Assembly: GCA_024663395.1 (NCBI GenBank)
Contig: JANFAH010000017.1
Span: 868,001-932,000 of the forward strand
Source of the DNA: Pisolithus tinctorius
Lineage: Eukaryota; Basidiomycota; Agaricomycetes; Boletales; Pisolithaceae
Length of the DNA: 64,000 nucleotides
Direction of reading: 5' to 3'
Shown: positions 11,908 to 23,700 of the stretch, piece by piece
Position numbering within the stretch: the stretch's first letter is position 1
Layout: each line of letters starts with the position of its first letter
The notes under the pieces: generated by a model
What the model was told of the DNA's origin: nothing
Database searches by the model: none
The model's input: the letters and a program-made list of their open reading frames with translations, nothing else
Position numbers and translations under genes: made by a program

Positions 11908-14900
11908 ATGGACAGTAATCGGTTGAAGAGACGTCGCTCCAGTTCTGCCAACCCATCCAGCTCTTTTCCTCCTTCGGTATGTTGTTTGATCTTTCCTAGC
12001 GATGGTATGTGTCAAAATGCTCATTTCTTCGCAACGACCGGCAAGCAGTCAAAGAAACCTCGCACTAGCCTTGTAAATCCATCCAACCTCGATGCTTCTT
12101 CGGTATGCAGATCACTCCTTTCTGGCGATGGTATATGTCAATTGGCCAAAATCAGTCGCAGGGATCTTCTCAGGCTACTGCTCATTTATCCTCTGATATT
12201 CAAGCGTTGGGCAGTGCCTCTCAGGAGTCAATGTGGGTTTTGCTCATTCTTCAGAGCCAGGTTCCCCAAGTCCCATCACGGGAGGGAGCACTGACATCCA
12301 TGTTGGTCGGGCGATTTACGAACACAGAGGACAGTTTCAGGTCCCTCCGAACTACAAAGTATGTAATCTAAGCTGTCCTCAGTCTTTCGACAACTCTAAG
12401 GAAGCTCGCTGGACAGACTCAGAGGCCGGAGGATCAACCAACTTTTCGGCAATATGGATTCCATGTTGCCGGCACTCCTCGGTATGGGTCCCGTGACGGA
12501 TATGGGCGTAGGGGTGTCGACCCTGCCGACTAGTGCGCATACCGCACTCGCCGAGACCCCAACGCTTCCCCGATACGTATCTAAAAACCGTTCAAAGATT
12601 TCAATCAAGCCGTTACTACCCTTACTAAGGTAGGCATATATTGTCCTGCATCCATTCTGTGACCGCATGCCTATGCTAGATCCATCCATACGCCCGTATG
12701 GCGCTGGGAATGTTAGTAGCCATTTCTCAGGTACCGCTCTTACTCCTGTATGCATTCCTCATCTTATGTGGTCGTACGTAGATGTTCGTGGTCCAACAGA
12801 CCCGAGATGAGCGGGTCTCCCGCCTCCTGGATACAGTCAGAAAGGTTTACGAATTCCTCACGGAAGAAACTACGCTTAAGGAAATGTCGGGCAAGCGGGA
12901 AACCTTCGCGAAGATCGCACTCATGACAAGTGGTGCGGTGCAGTTCATCAAGAATTATTCCGCGGACCGTGGGACTTTTGTACGTCAATCGCACTTGCCC
13001 ACCGCCCGAGCTAATGTAAGGTGGTATCAGGGAAGAGATCAGGAAGGACGGAGACTATGAGACGCGCGACGTTTCTATTGCCTACACCGAGGCGCTAGAG
13101 GACTTGATGCAACAATACCGACGCCACGAAGACCGGGGAGTCCAGGTCGATGCATTCCGCGTACTTGAAGAACTGGACTTGGACGGTTTCGCCCGTGCCC
13201 GAGGCGTGGGTGTCAATTGGACCAAGAGATGCCTTGATGGTACCAGGACGGAGATCCTCACGGATATTATTAACTGGATCTATGATACCGCTGACAATGT
13301 GCCACGCATCCTCTGGTTCCACGGGCAAGCTGGAAAAGGGAAATCTGCCATTGCGCATACGATCGCTCTGTGGTTTAAGAGCATTGGAGGGGTCGGGTCT
13401 TGTTGTTGCTTTTCTCGTGACTGGCAGGCCGAGCACCTCGAGGAACAGTTAATCAGGACAGTTTCATGCGATCTCGCAGAACGTGATCCTGCCTTCCGAC
13501 GAGCCTTAGCGGACGCAGTTGCGAAGGATGATGCTCTCAAAACTACCTCTGACATCGTGCTTCAGTGGAAGCGACTTATTTCGGAACCATTGCATAAGAT
13601 TTCGGGTCATATCGTTGGGAATGTGCTCGTCGTCGTCGACGCGCTGGACGAAAGTGGGGCAGGACCATCGCGCAGGCACCTGCTCTCTGTGCTTGCGTCA
13701 GCCCAAACTGCTGAACTGCCTCGTAACGTCCGCATTCTCGTAACGTCCCGCACATTGCCTGATATCGAGCATGTCCTCAATGCTGCTCAGCATGTGAGGT
13801 CGACCTCGCTGGACGACGTCTCTATAGGGTTATCGGAACGCGACGTCCGATTGTACATTATGAAAAAAGTGGGCCATCTTCGGGGCGTTGGGCCTGCAGT
13901 AGTTCATGCGATTTCCCAGAAGGCGGAGGGTCTATTCGAATGGGCTCGTCTGGCTTGTGAATTCGTTAACCCAGGTGCAGTCAAGAACGGATCAGTCAAG
14001 GAACGCGTCGCCAATGTCATGAATCTTCGTTCAGGAGGCGGATTGCTAGATGCCATGTACCGAGCAATTCTTGAAGACAGTATCCCCAAGGACGAAACCA
14101 CGCTGACCCAGTTCCACTCTGTGATGCAGCAGATCATGTCAGCACTCGAACCTCTGCACTTGAATACTCTGAATAAGATGCGCAGTCACTTCCCTGACAA
14201 GGAGGACCGTTATGACGTAATTGCGATTCTTGAATCCATGGCCCCGCTATTGGGTGGCATTACAGATAGGTCTTGTCCTGTCCGGCCACTGCATGCGTCG
14301 TTCTATGACTTCTTGATGGATCGTTCACGGAGTGGTGTCTACTTCATTGACACATCTGACGAAAGAGACATGGCCTTTGCCACATTGCAGATTCTCCGGG
14401 ATGACCTTCGATTCAACATCTGTGGATTAGAAAGCTCATACCTGGCCAATGCTGAAGTTCCTGATCTGTCGAAGAGAATCAAGGAGAACATCCCACACCA
14501 TCTTACCTATTCCAGTCGATTCTGGGGCCAGCATTTGCAAAAGACAGCATTTGACTTGGAACTTGTGGATTTGGTGAAGGCTATAGTGGGAAGTGAAAAA
14601 ATTCTGTTTTGGCTGGAGATCATAAGCCTTCTGGGGATGGTTGGAAAGGGTGTGGATGCTCTTGGTACTGTTATACTGTGGCTACAGGTGAGTACCTTAT
14701 GTATGGTGTTTGATGACATCTGACACAACAATGAAGGGACAAGATGGCTTCAAGGATGTATTGGCATTGGTAGAAGATGGAATCAAGTTGATTCGGAATT
14801 TTGGCAGTGTGATAGTGCACAGCACTCCACACCTGTATGCTTCTGCATTGCCATTTATTCCTTCCAATTCATTGTTATCAATGATGCTCTTGCCAAAATT

Positions 14901-17288
14901 CCCAAGGCTGGCTAGAGTTGCTGTAGGAGGGTTGAAAGGGTGGCCAGTTGAACAGCAGCTACTGCAAGGCCATGCATCCACAGTCAATTCAGTTGCATTC
15001 TCCCCTGATGGGAAGAGGATTGTCTCAGGCTCAGAGGACAAGACTGTGAGAGTCTGGGATGTTGAGCAAGGTGTGCAGATTGGCAGCCTTCTTGAGGGCC
15101 ATACTTCTGCAGTCAATTCAGTTGCATTTGCCCCTGATGGGAAAAGGATTGTCTCAGGCTCTTGGGACAAGACTGTGAGGGTCTGGGATGTTGAGGGAGG
15201 TGTGCAGATTGGCAGCCCTCTTGATGGCCATACAGATCAAGTCTTTTCAGTTGCATTCTCCCCTGATGGGAAGAGGATTGTCTCAGGCTCAAGGGACAAT
15301 ACTGTGAGGGTCTGGGATGTTGAGGGAGGTGTGCAGATTGGCAGCCCTCTTGAGGGCCATACAAATGCAGTCAATTCAGTTGCATTCTCCCCTGATGGGA
15401 AGAGGATTGTCTCAGGCTCTTGGGACAAGACTGTGAGGGTCTGGATGTTGAGGGAGGTGTGCAGATTGGCAGCCCTCTTGAGGGCCATACAGATGCAGTC
15501 AATGCAGTTGCATTCTCCCCTGATGGGAAGAGGATTGTCTCAGGCTCAAGGGACAAGACTGTGAGGGTTTGGGATGTTGAGGGAGGTGTGCAGATTGGCA
15601 GCCCTCTTGAGGGCCATACAAATGCAGTCAATTCAGTTGCATTCTCCCCTGATGGGAAGAGGATTGTCTCAGGCTCTTGGGACAAGACTGTGAGGGTCTG
15701 GGATGTTAAGGGAGGTGTGCAGATTGGCAGCCCTCTTGAGGGCCATACTTCTGGAGTCAATTCAGTTGCATTGCCCCTGATGGGAAGAGGATTGTCTCAG
15801 GCTCTTGGGACAAGACTGTGAGGGTCTGGGATGTTGGGGGAGGTGTGCAGATTGGCAGCCCTCTTGATGGCCATACAGATCGAGTCATTTCAGTTGCATT
15901 CTCCCCTGATGGGAAGAGGATTGTCTCAGGCTCTTGGGACAAGACTGTGAGGGTCTGGGATGTTGAGGGAGGTGTGCAGATTGGCAGCCCTCTTGAGGGC
16001 CATACAAATCCAGTCAATTCAGTTGCATTCTCCCCTGATGGGACAAGGATTGTCTCAGGCTCTTGGGACAAGACTGTGAGGGTCTGGGATGTTGAGGGAG
16101 GTGTGCAGATTGGCAGCCCTCTTGATGGCCATACAGATCAAGTCATTTCAGTTGCATTCTCCCCTGATGGGAAGAGGATTGTCTCAGGCTCTTGGGACAA
16201 GACTGTGAGGGTCTGGGATGTTGAGGGAGGTGTGCAGATTGGCAGCCCTCTTGAGGGCCATACTTCTGCAGTCAATTCAGTTGCATTCTCCCCTGATGGG
16301 AAGAGGATTGTCTCAGGCTCTTGGGACAAGACTGTGAGGGTCTGGGATGTTGAGGGAGGTGTGCAGATTGGCAGCCCTCTTGAGGGTCATACTTCTGAAG
16401 TCAGTTCAGTTGCATTCTCCCCTGATGGGAAGAGGATTGTCTCAGGCTCAACAGACAAGACTGTGAGGGTCTGGGATGTTGGGGGAGGTGTGCAGATTGG
16501 CAGCCCTCTTGAGGGCCATACAGATCAAGTCATTTCAGTTGCATTCTCCCCTGATGGGAAGAGGATTGTCTCAGGCTCCTGGGACAAGACTGTGAGGGTC
16601 TGGGATGTTGAGGGAGGTGTGCAGATTGGCAGCCCTCTTGAGGGCCATACATATGGAGTCAATTCAGTTGCATTCTCCCCTGATGGGATGAGGATTGTCT
16701 CAGGCTCAGGGGACAAGACTGTGAGGGTCTGGGATGTTGAGGGAGGTGTGCAGATTGGCAGCCCTCTTGAGGGCCATACATATGGAGTCAATTCAGTTGC
16801 ATTCTCCCCTGATGGGAAGAGGATTGCCTCAGTCTCAGGGGACACCACTGTGAGGGTCTGGGAGAATGAGATGTTTACAATGGTTGCATCCCACCCATCC
16901 AGCATACTTCATCCATTCCCTCCTGTAGATGGTATGTACCTCCACCTTCTATCTATTGTTATTTCATTTAACAAGAAGTGCAGGTTTCAAGGCATATCCC
17001 ATTTGCTTTTCATTTGACCCCTCACATGCTCTGCTTAATAGTAATCCACTTGTTGATGGGTTCATGCAACAGAAGACTAGTCTGGGTGCAGCAGTCAAGC
17101 TACATGATGATGGCTGGATCAAAGGCCCAATGGGACAACTACTACTTTGGATCCCTCCAAAACTTAGGAGACCATTTTACTCAATGGGGACCAAAGTAGT
17201 CATTCCCAGAGGCTGTTGCATAGAGTTGGACTTGAGTCAGATAGTCCATGGCAGAGAATGGTGCAAGTGTTTCCATTTCACCCAGTGA
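11908..17288 (+). pseudogene. NACHT-WD40 STAND (NLR-like) gene with two frameshifts in the WD40 array
   Basis: The likely start is MDSNRLKRRRSSS (11908). Short exons follow (11908-11976, 12049-12102, then uncertain to 12781; 12782-12979). The large NACHT exon runs to 14687, a 49-bp intron (14688-14736) follows, then the WD40 exon to 16931, an intron (16932-16983) and a last exon to TGA at 17288. Walker A is GQAGKGKSA (about 13324), Walker B is VLVVVDALDES (about 13624) and the sensor-like motif is ILVTSRT (about 13735). The tail (DDGWIKGPMGQLLLWIP, DLSQIVHG) is the C-terminal module often seen in Agaricomycete NACHT-WD genes. Such STAND NTPases are thought to sense non-self and to trigger cell-death or incompatibility responses. 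Single-base deletions near 15443 and 15772 break the array, so this copy should give a truncated protein unless they are assembly errors. The junction at 12979/13031 is not resolved in frame. Confidence 0.8.
14962..16880 (+). repeat. Fifteen near-identical 129-bp WD40 repeats
   Basis: The unit is 43 codons and contains [14 protein letters not shown], a variable residue, then [15 protein letters not shown] count 15 units. They differ mainly at the residues after HT (S, D, N, Y; then A, Q, R, P, E, G), at the residue after SGS (W, R, T, E, G) and at E or D before the next unit. Units 4 and 7 each lack one base. High internal conservation with a few variable surface positions is the pattern known from Podospora HET-D/HET-E/HNWD repeats. 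CpG is almost absent from the array. Confidence 0.9.
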
Positions 17289-18657
17289 ATGATGGCTCAA
17301 ATTGTATTTTGAGGTTGGGTATGCCTATTGTTGTACTGTCACAAATTTGCTCATACACCATATTTTTCCAATGTTCATTTTACACTGCACATTGCACCCA
17401 TGTCCTCTTATACAGTACTACATACTGCATGTTATCACACCCCACTTTCAATCATACTTCATGATGTGCTACCTGGTGAGAAGTACAAATTACATGTGAG
17501 CACTTGCATAATAATTTTCCAGGAAGAGCCCTTAACTGGTGGCCATACCCCTAGCCACTATTCTCTCCCACCCTTCTGCCCCATCTTTGGCATATATAAA
17601 CTCACAGTGCAAACTGCCTACAATGATTTTCCCCAGACAGCAGCTGCATACTCTCAAAAGTTCCTTGAATCCTGTGACATCCCTGGGTACTGAGCCTTAC
17701 CCAGGTGATGTCCTTATGCCATTCCAGCACCCAACCATATACAGCTCATTTTTCATTTCCTGTACCATTTCCTCTCAATTCTGGTAGATCAGCACTGAAT
17801 TTGGTACATCCCCTGGCATGTTGGGCATTGTGAATGTGATGGGGTGTGGTATGGTTATTGTTCTTGTTGTCATTAATGTAGTTACAGAGGTTGCAGCATT
17901 GGCATCTTGTCATAGCTGGTTGCTGTGAATCACTACTTGCTCTAATCCTGATCCCACATGATGATGTCAATGAAGAGAGCTGAGCACACACTATTTGTTG
18001 ATATTGCACCCATGATTCTCCATGATTTGACTTGGGCAATGTCAGCATCTTGACTCTGTCAGCCCCTTTCTTCTTACCACAGTCTTTTCACCTGCACCAA
18101 CTTTGTGTAATGATCATATCTTTTTCTTTTGTCTACTCACATCTTGTCTTATCTTATCATAGTTATCTTACCTAATCTTGGCACATGATTCTACACCCTT
18201 CTGGGCATTTCTTTTACTTACATGTTGCTTCCTCACATTTCTGCTTGATGCCACTTGAGGTGTCATGATTACTGCTTTGGCTACATGCACTTCACATGTG
18301 TAGGGACATCTCTGCAGTATAGGTTGCCCAGAGACCTCATTTGGGTCAACTATTGGCTCTTAGCCCTACAGTGTTCAACCCTATTCCTCTCCTCCAAGTG
18401 ACAGTAAGGTAATCTGAGAAACTCCAACATAACTTGTGCAGTCTAAGCAATGCATGTGGGTAAACATCACACCAAAGGAGAGGAAACACAGGAGGGAATA
18501 TGTCTCCAACAACATTGCAAGGCAGGGTCTGTTATTGTCTGCCTATTTTTGTTCAATGCTCAAGAACCCCTAAGGTCTTAATTCCTGGGCACCATTAGGC
18601 CCAGGTCTGTAAACTCTTTGTTGTCCACAATCATACTGGACTGTTAACTCTGGTCAC
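17289..18657. other. AT-rich intergenic region with a dispersed repeat
   Basis: No gene is recognised. The stretch 17995-18110 resembles 6385-6480 and 18366-18585 resembles 6050-6250, in the opposite relative order to the first copy. The remainder is CpG-depleted unique-looking sequence. Confidence 0.5.
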
Positions 18658-19793
18658 ATGCAGGGGGAAATTGAAATGTTGGGGTTTATTTGTCATGTTT
18701 TGGAACATCATGCAAACTGCTTGACTGGCACCACTCTGAACACTGTCCACCCGTATGATCTTGCAGTGGCCAAAGATGATACAGTATTGACATTTTCTTA
18801 TGATGGTGAGGCAGACCCTGACACATTCAGCCTTAATCAGTTATGGGTTCTGGTCAACTCCCACTTTGGCAAGGCTTGTAATCTTAAAAAGTTAGTAGAG
18901 GGCAGTTATCACAAGGTTGATACAAGACCCTCACATGTGATGATCTGAACATGTGCAGTGACTTCCTTCTTCACTATAGGTGTATGATGTTCATCAGGAA
19001 GATGGAACATCACTTGGTGTTGTCCATGTTGCAGCACCTGCCTTTCTGAAGGACAAGCTAAAGTCAGAGGTTGGTGGAACTTTATTCACAGATTTTATCA
19101 CATTTTTTGGCTGATGTATTGTGCATGAGTAGGTTGTGACTTTCAAGTACCTTGCTTCACAAACTCAGATCCCCATTTCTCAGGTTTACACATGGAATTT
19201 GGATGCTTCCAACCCTGTTGGAGCAGAGTATATGTTCATGCAAACAGTCAGTCTGCTAAACTTGATATCTTCTGTTTTGTATAACCTTGGTGTTCAAGGT
19301 ACCAGGTATTTCAGCTAATGCAAAATGGGACACCCTCTTGATGAGTGTGAAAGAACATGTTGTATCACAAGTTGCAGAGTACCTCAAGGTTATGTTTGTT
19401 TTATGCTTCAATCACACAGGTGCCCTCTATCTCTCCCCAGAAGATGATGTCCATGTTGGGCCAATCATTGGTATACCCTTCTATCATGCAGCTGATGGTA
19501 TCATTTGTGTGCCTAAGGCTGAGGCTCCATTACACACTGAGCTTTCTCAATACTGCAGGCCTTTTTCAAACATCTCTGACTATCTTCAAAGCTTCCTTCA
19601 CACTGAACTCCATGTTCTCTCCCACCATTGTTCTGTAATTTTGTCTGAGCTGGAGGAACAGAAGGCAGATCAAGAGGTGGCTGCCAGTCAACTTGAACTT
19701 GGGGAACATATTCTTCACAAGGCTCTTGAACTCTGCTCTGTCTGCTTGGGCAAGGTTACATCTGGGAGTCACTTGCCAGAAGACAACTACTAA
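18658..19793 (+). CDS. APH/AIM9-like protein kinase-fold ORF, C-terminally truncated
   Basis: Four exons (18658-18915, 18980-19069, 19133-19246, 19299-19793) separated by introns of 64, 63 and 52 bp, all GT-AG and phase 0, give one open frame of 318 residues. Recognisable family pieces are LWVLVNSHFGKACNLKKLVEG, IPISQVYTWNLDASNPVGAEYMFMQ (in two halves), VSQVAEYLKVMF, GALYLSPED and SFLHTELH. They match the N-lobe and middle of fungal aminoglycoside-phosphotransferase-like proteins related to AIM9, of unknown substrate. The catalytic HxDxxxxN loop expected further on is absent and the frame ends at EDNY, so activity is unlikely. The frame is open although the surrounding DNA is CpG-depleted. 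The start codon is a guess. Confidence 0.6.
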
Positions 19794-19899
19794 TAATGTT
19801 CCTGACAGCAAGGGAGTTCATGATGTGACCCCATGTAGTCAGCTTAGTCACAACATATGGGTAGCCTGCACACCAAATTACCATTACTCATGTAGAGCC

Positions 19900-20459
19900 T
19901 GATGTGGGCCCATCAAATTAATTAAGTCATAACATATGAAGAGGCCCAGAAGCCCAGAGTGAGAGCAGGAAATGAGCAGGCCCATGACAAGTATATTACA
20001 AGAGTCAATCTGTTGCAACTTATTGGCAGGCCCATCATGCATAGAGTGTGTGTGCCACAACCCATGGACGGGCCCATGCAAAGCATGCTGCACCCATCGA
20101 AGCTGACAGTCAGGCCCATCAAAGGGATGAAGCACTAGTCAGAAAATATGGGCAGGCCCATCAATAATATGGTGGATGATGTGACACCTGATTGATGGGC
20201 CTGTCCAAGGGATGTTCTACCTGTCTAATCATATGGGCAGGCCTGTCAGGAAAATACCAGATGATGTTACACCCAAGGGCAGGTCAGTGGGAGGGGTGCA
20301 ATAGCTATAAGAAGATATGGGTAGGCCCTGGATCTTATGTGCAGGCCCACCATGTATATCACAGATGGGGTCACAACCCATGGGCAGGCCTGGGGAATGG
20401 ATGCAACATCCATGGGAACATATGGGCAGGCCCATGATGTATACATCAGATGGGGTCTC
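19900..20459. repeat. GGGCAGGCC satellite, left part
   Basis: Units of about 84-86 bp recur, marked by ATATGGGCAGGCC, GTATAT or TATATC, GATGxxGTxACAAC and CATGGG. The array is continuous with 25515-26110 once the copia insertion is removed, since the target GTCTC is duplicated on both sides. Multiple short frames here are by-products of the repeat. Confidence 0.8.
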
Positions 20460-20749
20460 TGTTTGAGTATCCACTTTCCTGAGGCCCTTGTGCCCAGTGT
20501 AAGAGACTGTTATTCAAGTAAATACTACAAGAAAACATACCTTGTGCCCAGTGTAAGAGACTGAAGAAAATTTCACTGGGCACAGAGCAGTCAGTGCGCA
20601 AAAATGGTAAACAAATGTAAATAATAAACAAAAGCAAACCAAAGACACTTAGAGCGAAGTCTAGTGTCCACTACAAGTCTGTAGAGTTAGAAAAGAACAT
20701 AACAAAAGATAAAATGCGAAATGAGGTGCACAGGCACCACATATGAACA
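20460..20749 (-). repeat. Copia 3' LTR
   Basis: The 290-bp LTR is bounded by TG...CA and by the target duplication on its left. It contains the duplicated block CTTGTGCCCAGTGTAAGAGA (two copies about 60 bases apart). Confidence 0.9.
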
Positions 20750-20776
20750 CTCCCCCCTGAATGTGCACCTCTGCAC

Positions 20777-23700
20777 TTATGAGCTCCCCCCTGATGTGCC
20801 AAGTCCAAGGGCCTTGCAGAACTCCATGACCTTGGGTCTAGGTAGTGCTTTTGTGAATAGGTCAGCTGCCTGGGAGGCAGTAGGGATGAAGGTGGGCGCA
20901 ATAAGCTTGTCCTGGACCACATCCCTGAGCCAATAGTAGCACAAGTCCAACTGCTTCATCCTCCCATGGTGTTCTGGATTTTTCGCCACAGATATTGCGG
21001 ATTGGTTGTCCATCAACAGGGTGGATGGTCCAGGAAGTGAGAAACCGATTTCTTTGAGCAGATTTCGCATCCACTTGATCTCCTTGCCTGCTTGGACAGC
21101 TGCCATGTACTCTGCCTCAGTGGTGGACAAAGCGACCACTCCCTGCAGCTTAGAACACCAAGATACTGCCCCAGTGCCCATCTTTACCACATATCCACCA
21201 GTGGATCGCCCAGAGTCCTTGCAGCCACCATGATCTGCATCAGTGAAGGTGATAAAAGGCTCAGAAGTCAAAGGATCAGGGGAATAAGTGAGAGAATGGT
21301 CAAGAGTACCCTTGAGATAGTGCATGAGGTGTTTCACAGCTAGCCAGTGAGCCCAGCCTGGATTAGAGTTGAATCTGGCAAGGACTCCGACAGTATAGGC
21401 AATGTCTGGGCGAGTGGTAGTGGCTAGGTACATCAGGGCACCTACAGCAGAAAGGTAAGGGACTGTGCGCATAGCTTCGACTTCCTGAGGAGTCTGGGGA
21501 GATTGCTGGCGAGACAGACGAAGGTTGGGCTCCATTGGAGTCGAAATAGGCTTGCAATCAGCCATTCCAAATCGCTCCAAGATATCTAGGCAGTACTGGC
21601 GCTGGGAGAGCGAAATCGAGCGATTGGGGCGGTCCCTGTCTATTTTAATGCCTAGCAGCTGAGTTGTAGGGCCCAGATCGCGAATCTTGAAGTGTTGGCT
21701 GAGTTGGGAGACAAAGGAGTCAATGGCAGCTTCGGATTTCGATGCAAGAGTCATATCATCGACAAAAACTGGGAGGATAATGGTGACACCATTTTTGGAG
21801 TAGATATAGATGCTGGCATCAGAATAAGTTTGTCGGAAGTTGAGGGACTCGAGTACAGCGCGCATCTTCTTGTTCCAGCGGTTTCCACCCTGTTTACTGC
21901 CATAAATCGCTTTTTGGAGCAGACACACCTGAGATCTGGGGTTTCCCTCCACAAATCCTTCTGGTTGTGCCATATACACTTCGCAATCCATCTCCCCATT
22001 CAGATAGGCATGGGAGACATCAACAGATCGCAGGTGGAGGTCATCAAGGGCAGCAAGTGCCAGAATGACTCTGATGGAAGAAAGACGAGCTGTAGGGGCA
22101 AAAACCTCGAGATAATCGAAGCCAGGGTGCTGGTTGTAGCCCTTGGCGACCAATCTAGCCTTGTAGCGATCGATGGACCCATCAGCATTGTGCTTGACTT
22201 TGAATACCCACTTGGAGCCAATAACTTTGCTCCCAGGAGGCCTGGGAACGAGTTTCCAAGTCCCATTGCTCTGGTGTGCAGCTAACTCCTCTAGGGCTGC
22301 TTCTCGCCATTTTTCCGCATCAGGGCACTTCATGGCTTCAGCATAAGTGAGTGGTTCATCAGGGAGAGCTGCAGACATGGCCAGCTCATCATCACTGTCA
22401 TCTTCATCAACCACATCATCCAATTGCACAGGGGAGAGCTTCCACCACTCCCTAGGCTTCTGTCTTCGCCTTGGAGGCAATCTAGCGCCAATTCCGATGG
22501 GACTGGGAGGTCTAGGAGGTGGTGTAGGTGATGGAGTGTGAGGAGGCACTGGGACGAGCTCTGGAGCAGCAATTGGAGGTGGAATGGGATCTGGATCACC
22601 TGCTGCAAGGTCTTCATCTCCCCCCTGATCCAGATCATCATCAGACTCGCTTTCAGAGTCCAAATTTCGTTGTGGATGATAGATATCAGTGGCAGGAGGT
22701 TTTTGATTGTCAGGTAGAGGGATGAATGAGGTTGAGGGAGGTGTAGGAGGGATAGGCACAGATTGTGAAGATGGGGAAGGGTGAGCAGCTAGAGGGAAAT
22801 ACCTCTCATCGAAATCAGCCCTTTCTGAGATTACTGTGCGCTTTGTGGTGGGATTGTAGAATTTCCAGCCTTTGTAGCCCTCAGGGTAGCCAATAAATAC
22901 ACATTTCTCCATGTGTGGATCTAGAGGTCGCCTCTTGTCCTTCTGGATGTGTACATAGGCTGTACAGCCCCAAACTCGAAGGTGGGAGAGGTCTGGCTTG
23001 TGTCCATGCCATAGCTCATAGGGAGTCGCATTTGGGACAGCCTCAGTGGGGCACCTGTTCCATACATGGACCAGGGAAGCGAGGCATTCACCCCAGAAGG
23101 CTTTGGGGAGTCCAGATTCATCCAGCATCGCAGTAATTCGCTCTGCAAGTACCCTGTTAGCTCGTTCAGCCACTCCATTCTGCTGTGGGCGATTCCTGAC
23201 AGTGTGCTGGCGCAGGATCCCGCACTGAGTGGTGAAATCGATGAAGGAATTGCTCATATACTCTCCTCCTTTATCATCGCGCAAAATCTTGATTTTTCGT
23301 TCGCTCTGGTTCTCTGCAAAGGCCTTAAAGGTCTTAAAGGCTTCGAAAACTTCTGATTTAGCTTTGATGGGCAAAACGAAGTGATAGCGAGAATAATCAT
23401 CGATAAAAGTCACCCAGTATTTGTATCCAGAGAAGGAGGGGTGGCCCACAGAGTGTACATCGCTGTGGACGAGTTCTAGGGGCCTGGAGGCACGAGTGGA
23501 TGAGCTGGGGAAGGGATTTGCATGCATTTTACCAGCCAGGCAGGGTTCACAGACTGGATCAGGCTTAGCCTTGCTATCCAAGGACATACCAGTGACTAGC
23601 TGGCGCTCCAGGAGGGTTTTAACACCTGTGAGGTTGTGATGGGCAAGTCTCCTGTGCCACAAGTCCAAATCCAGGGGCAAAGTCGTCGCAGCAGAGGCAT

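Noticed and set aside
15113..16905. Minus-strand frames across the WD40 array
   Set aside because: They are shadows of the 129-bp repeat, whose length is a multiple of three; the plus strand encodes canonical WD40 motifs.
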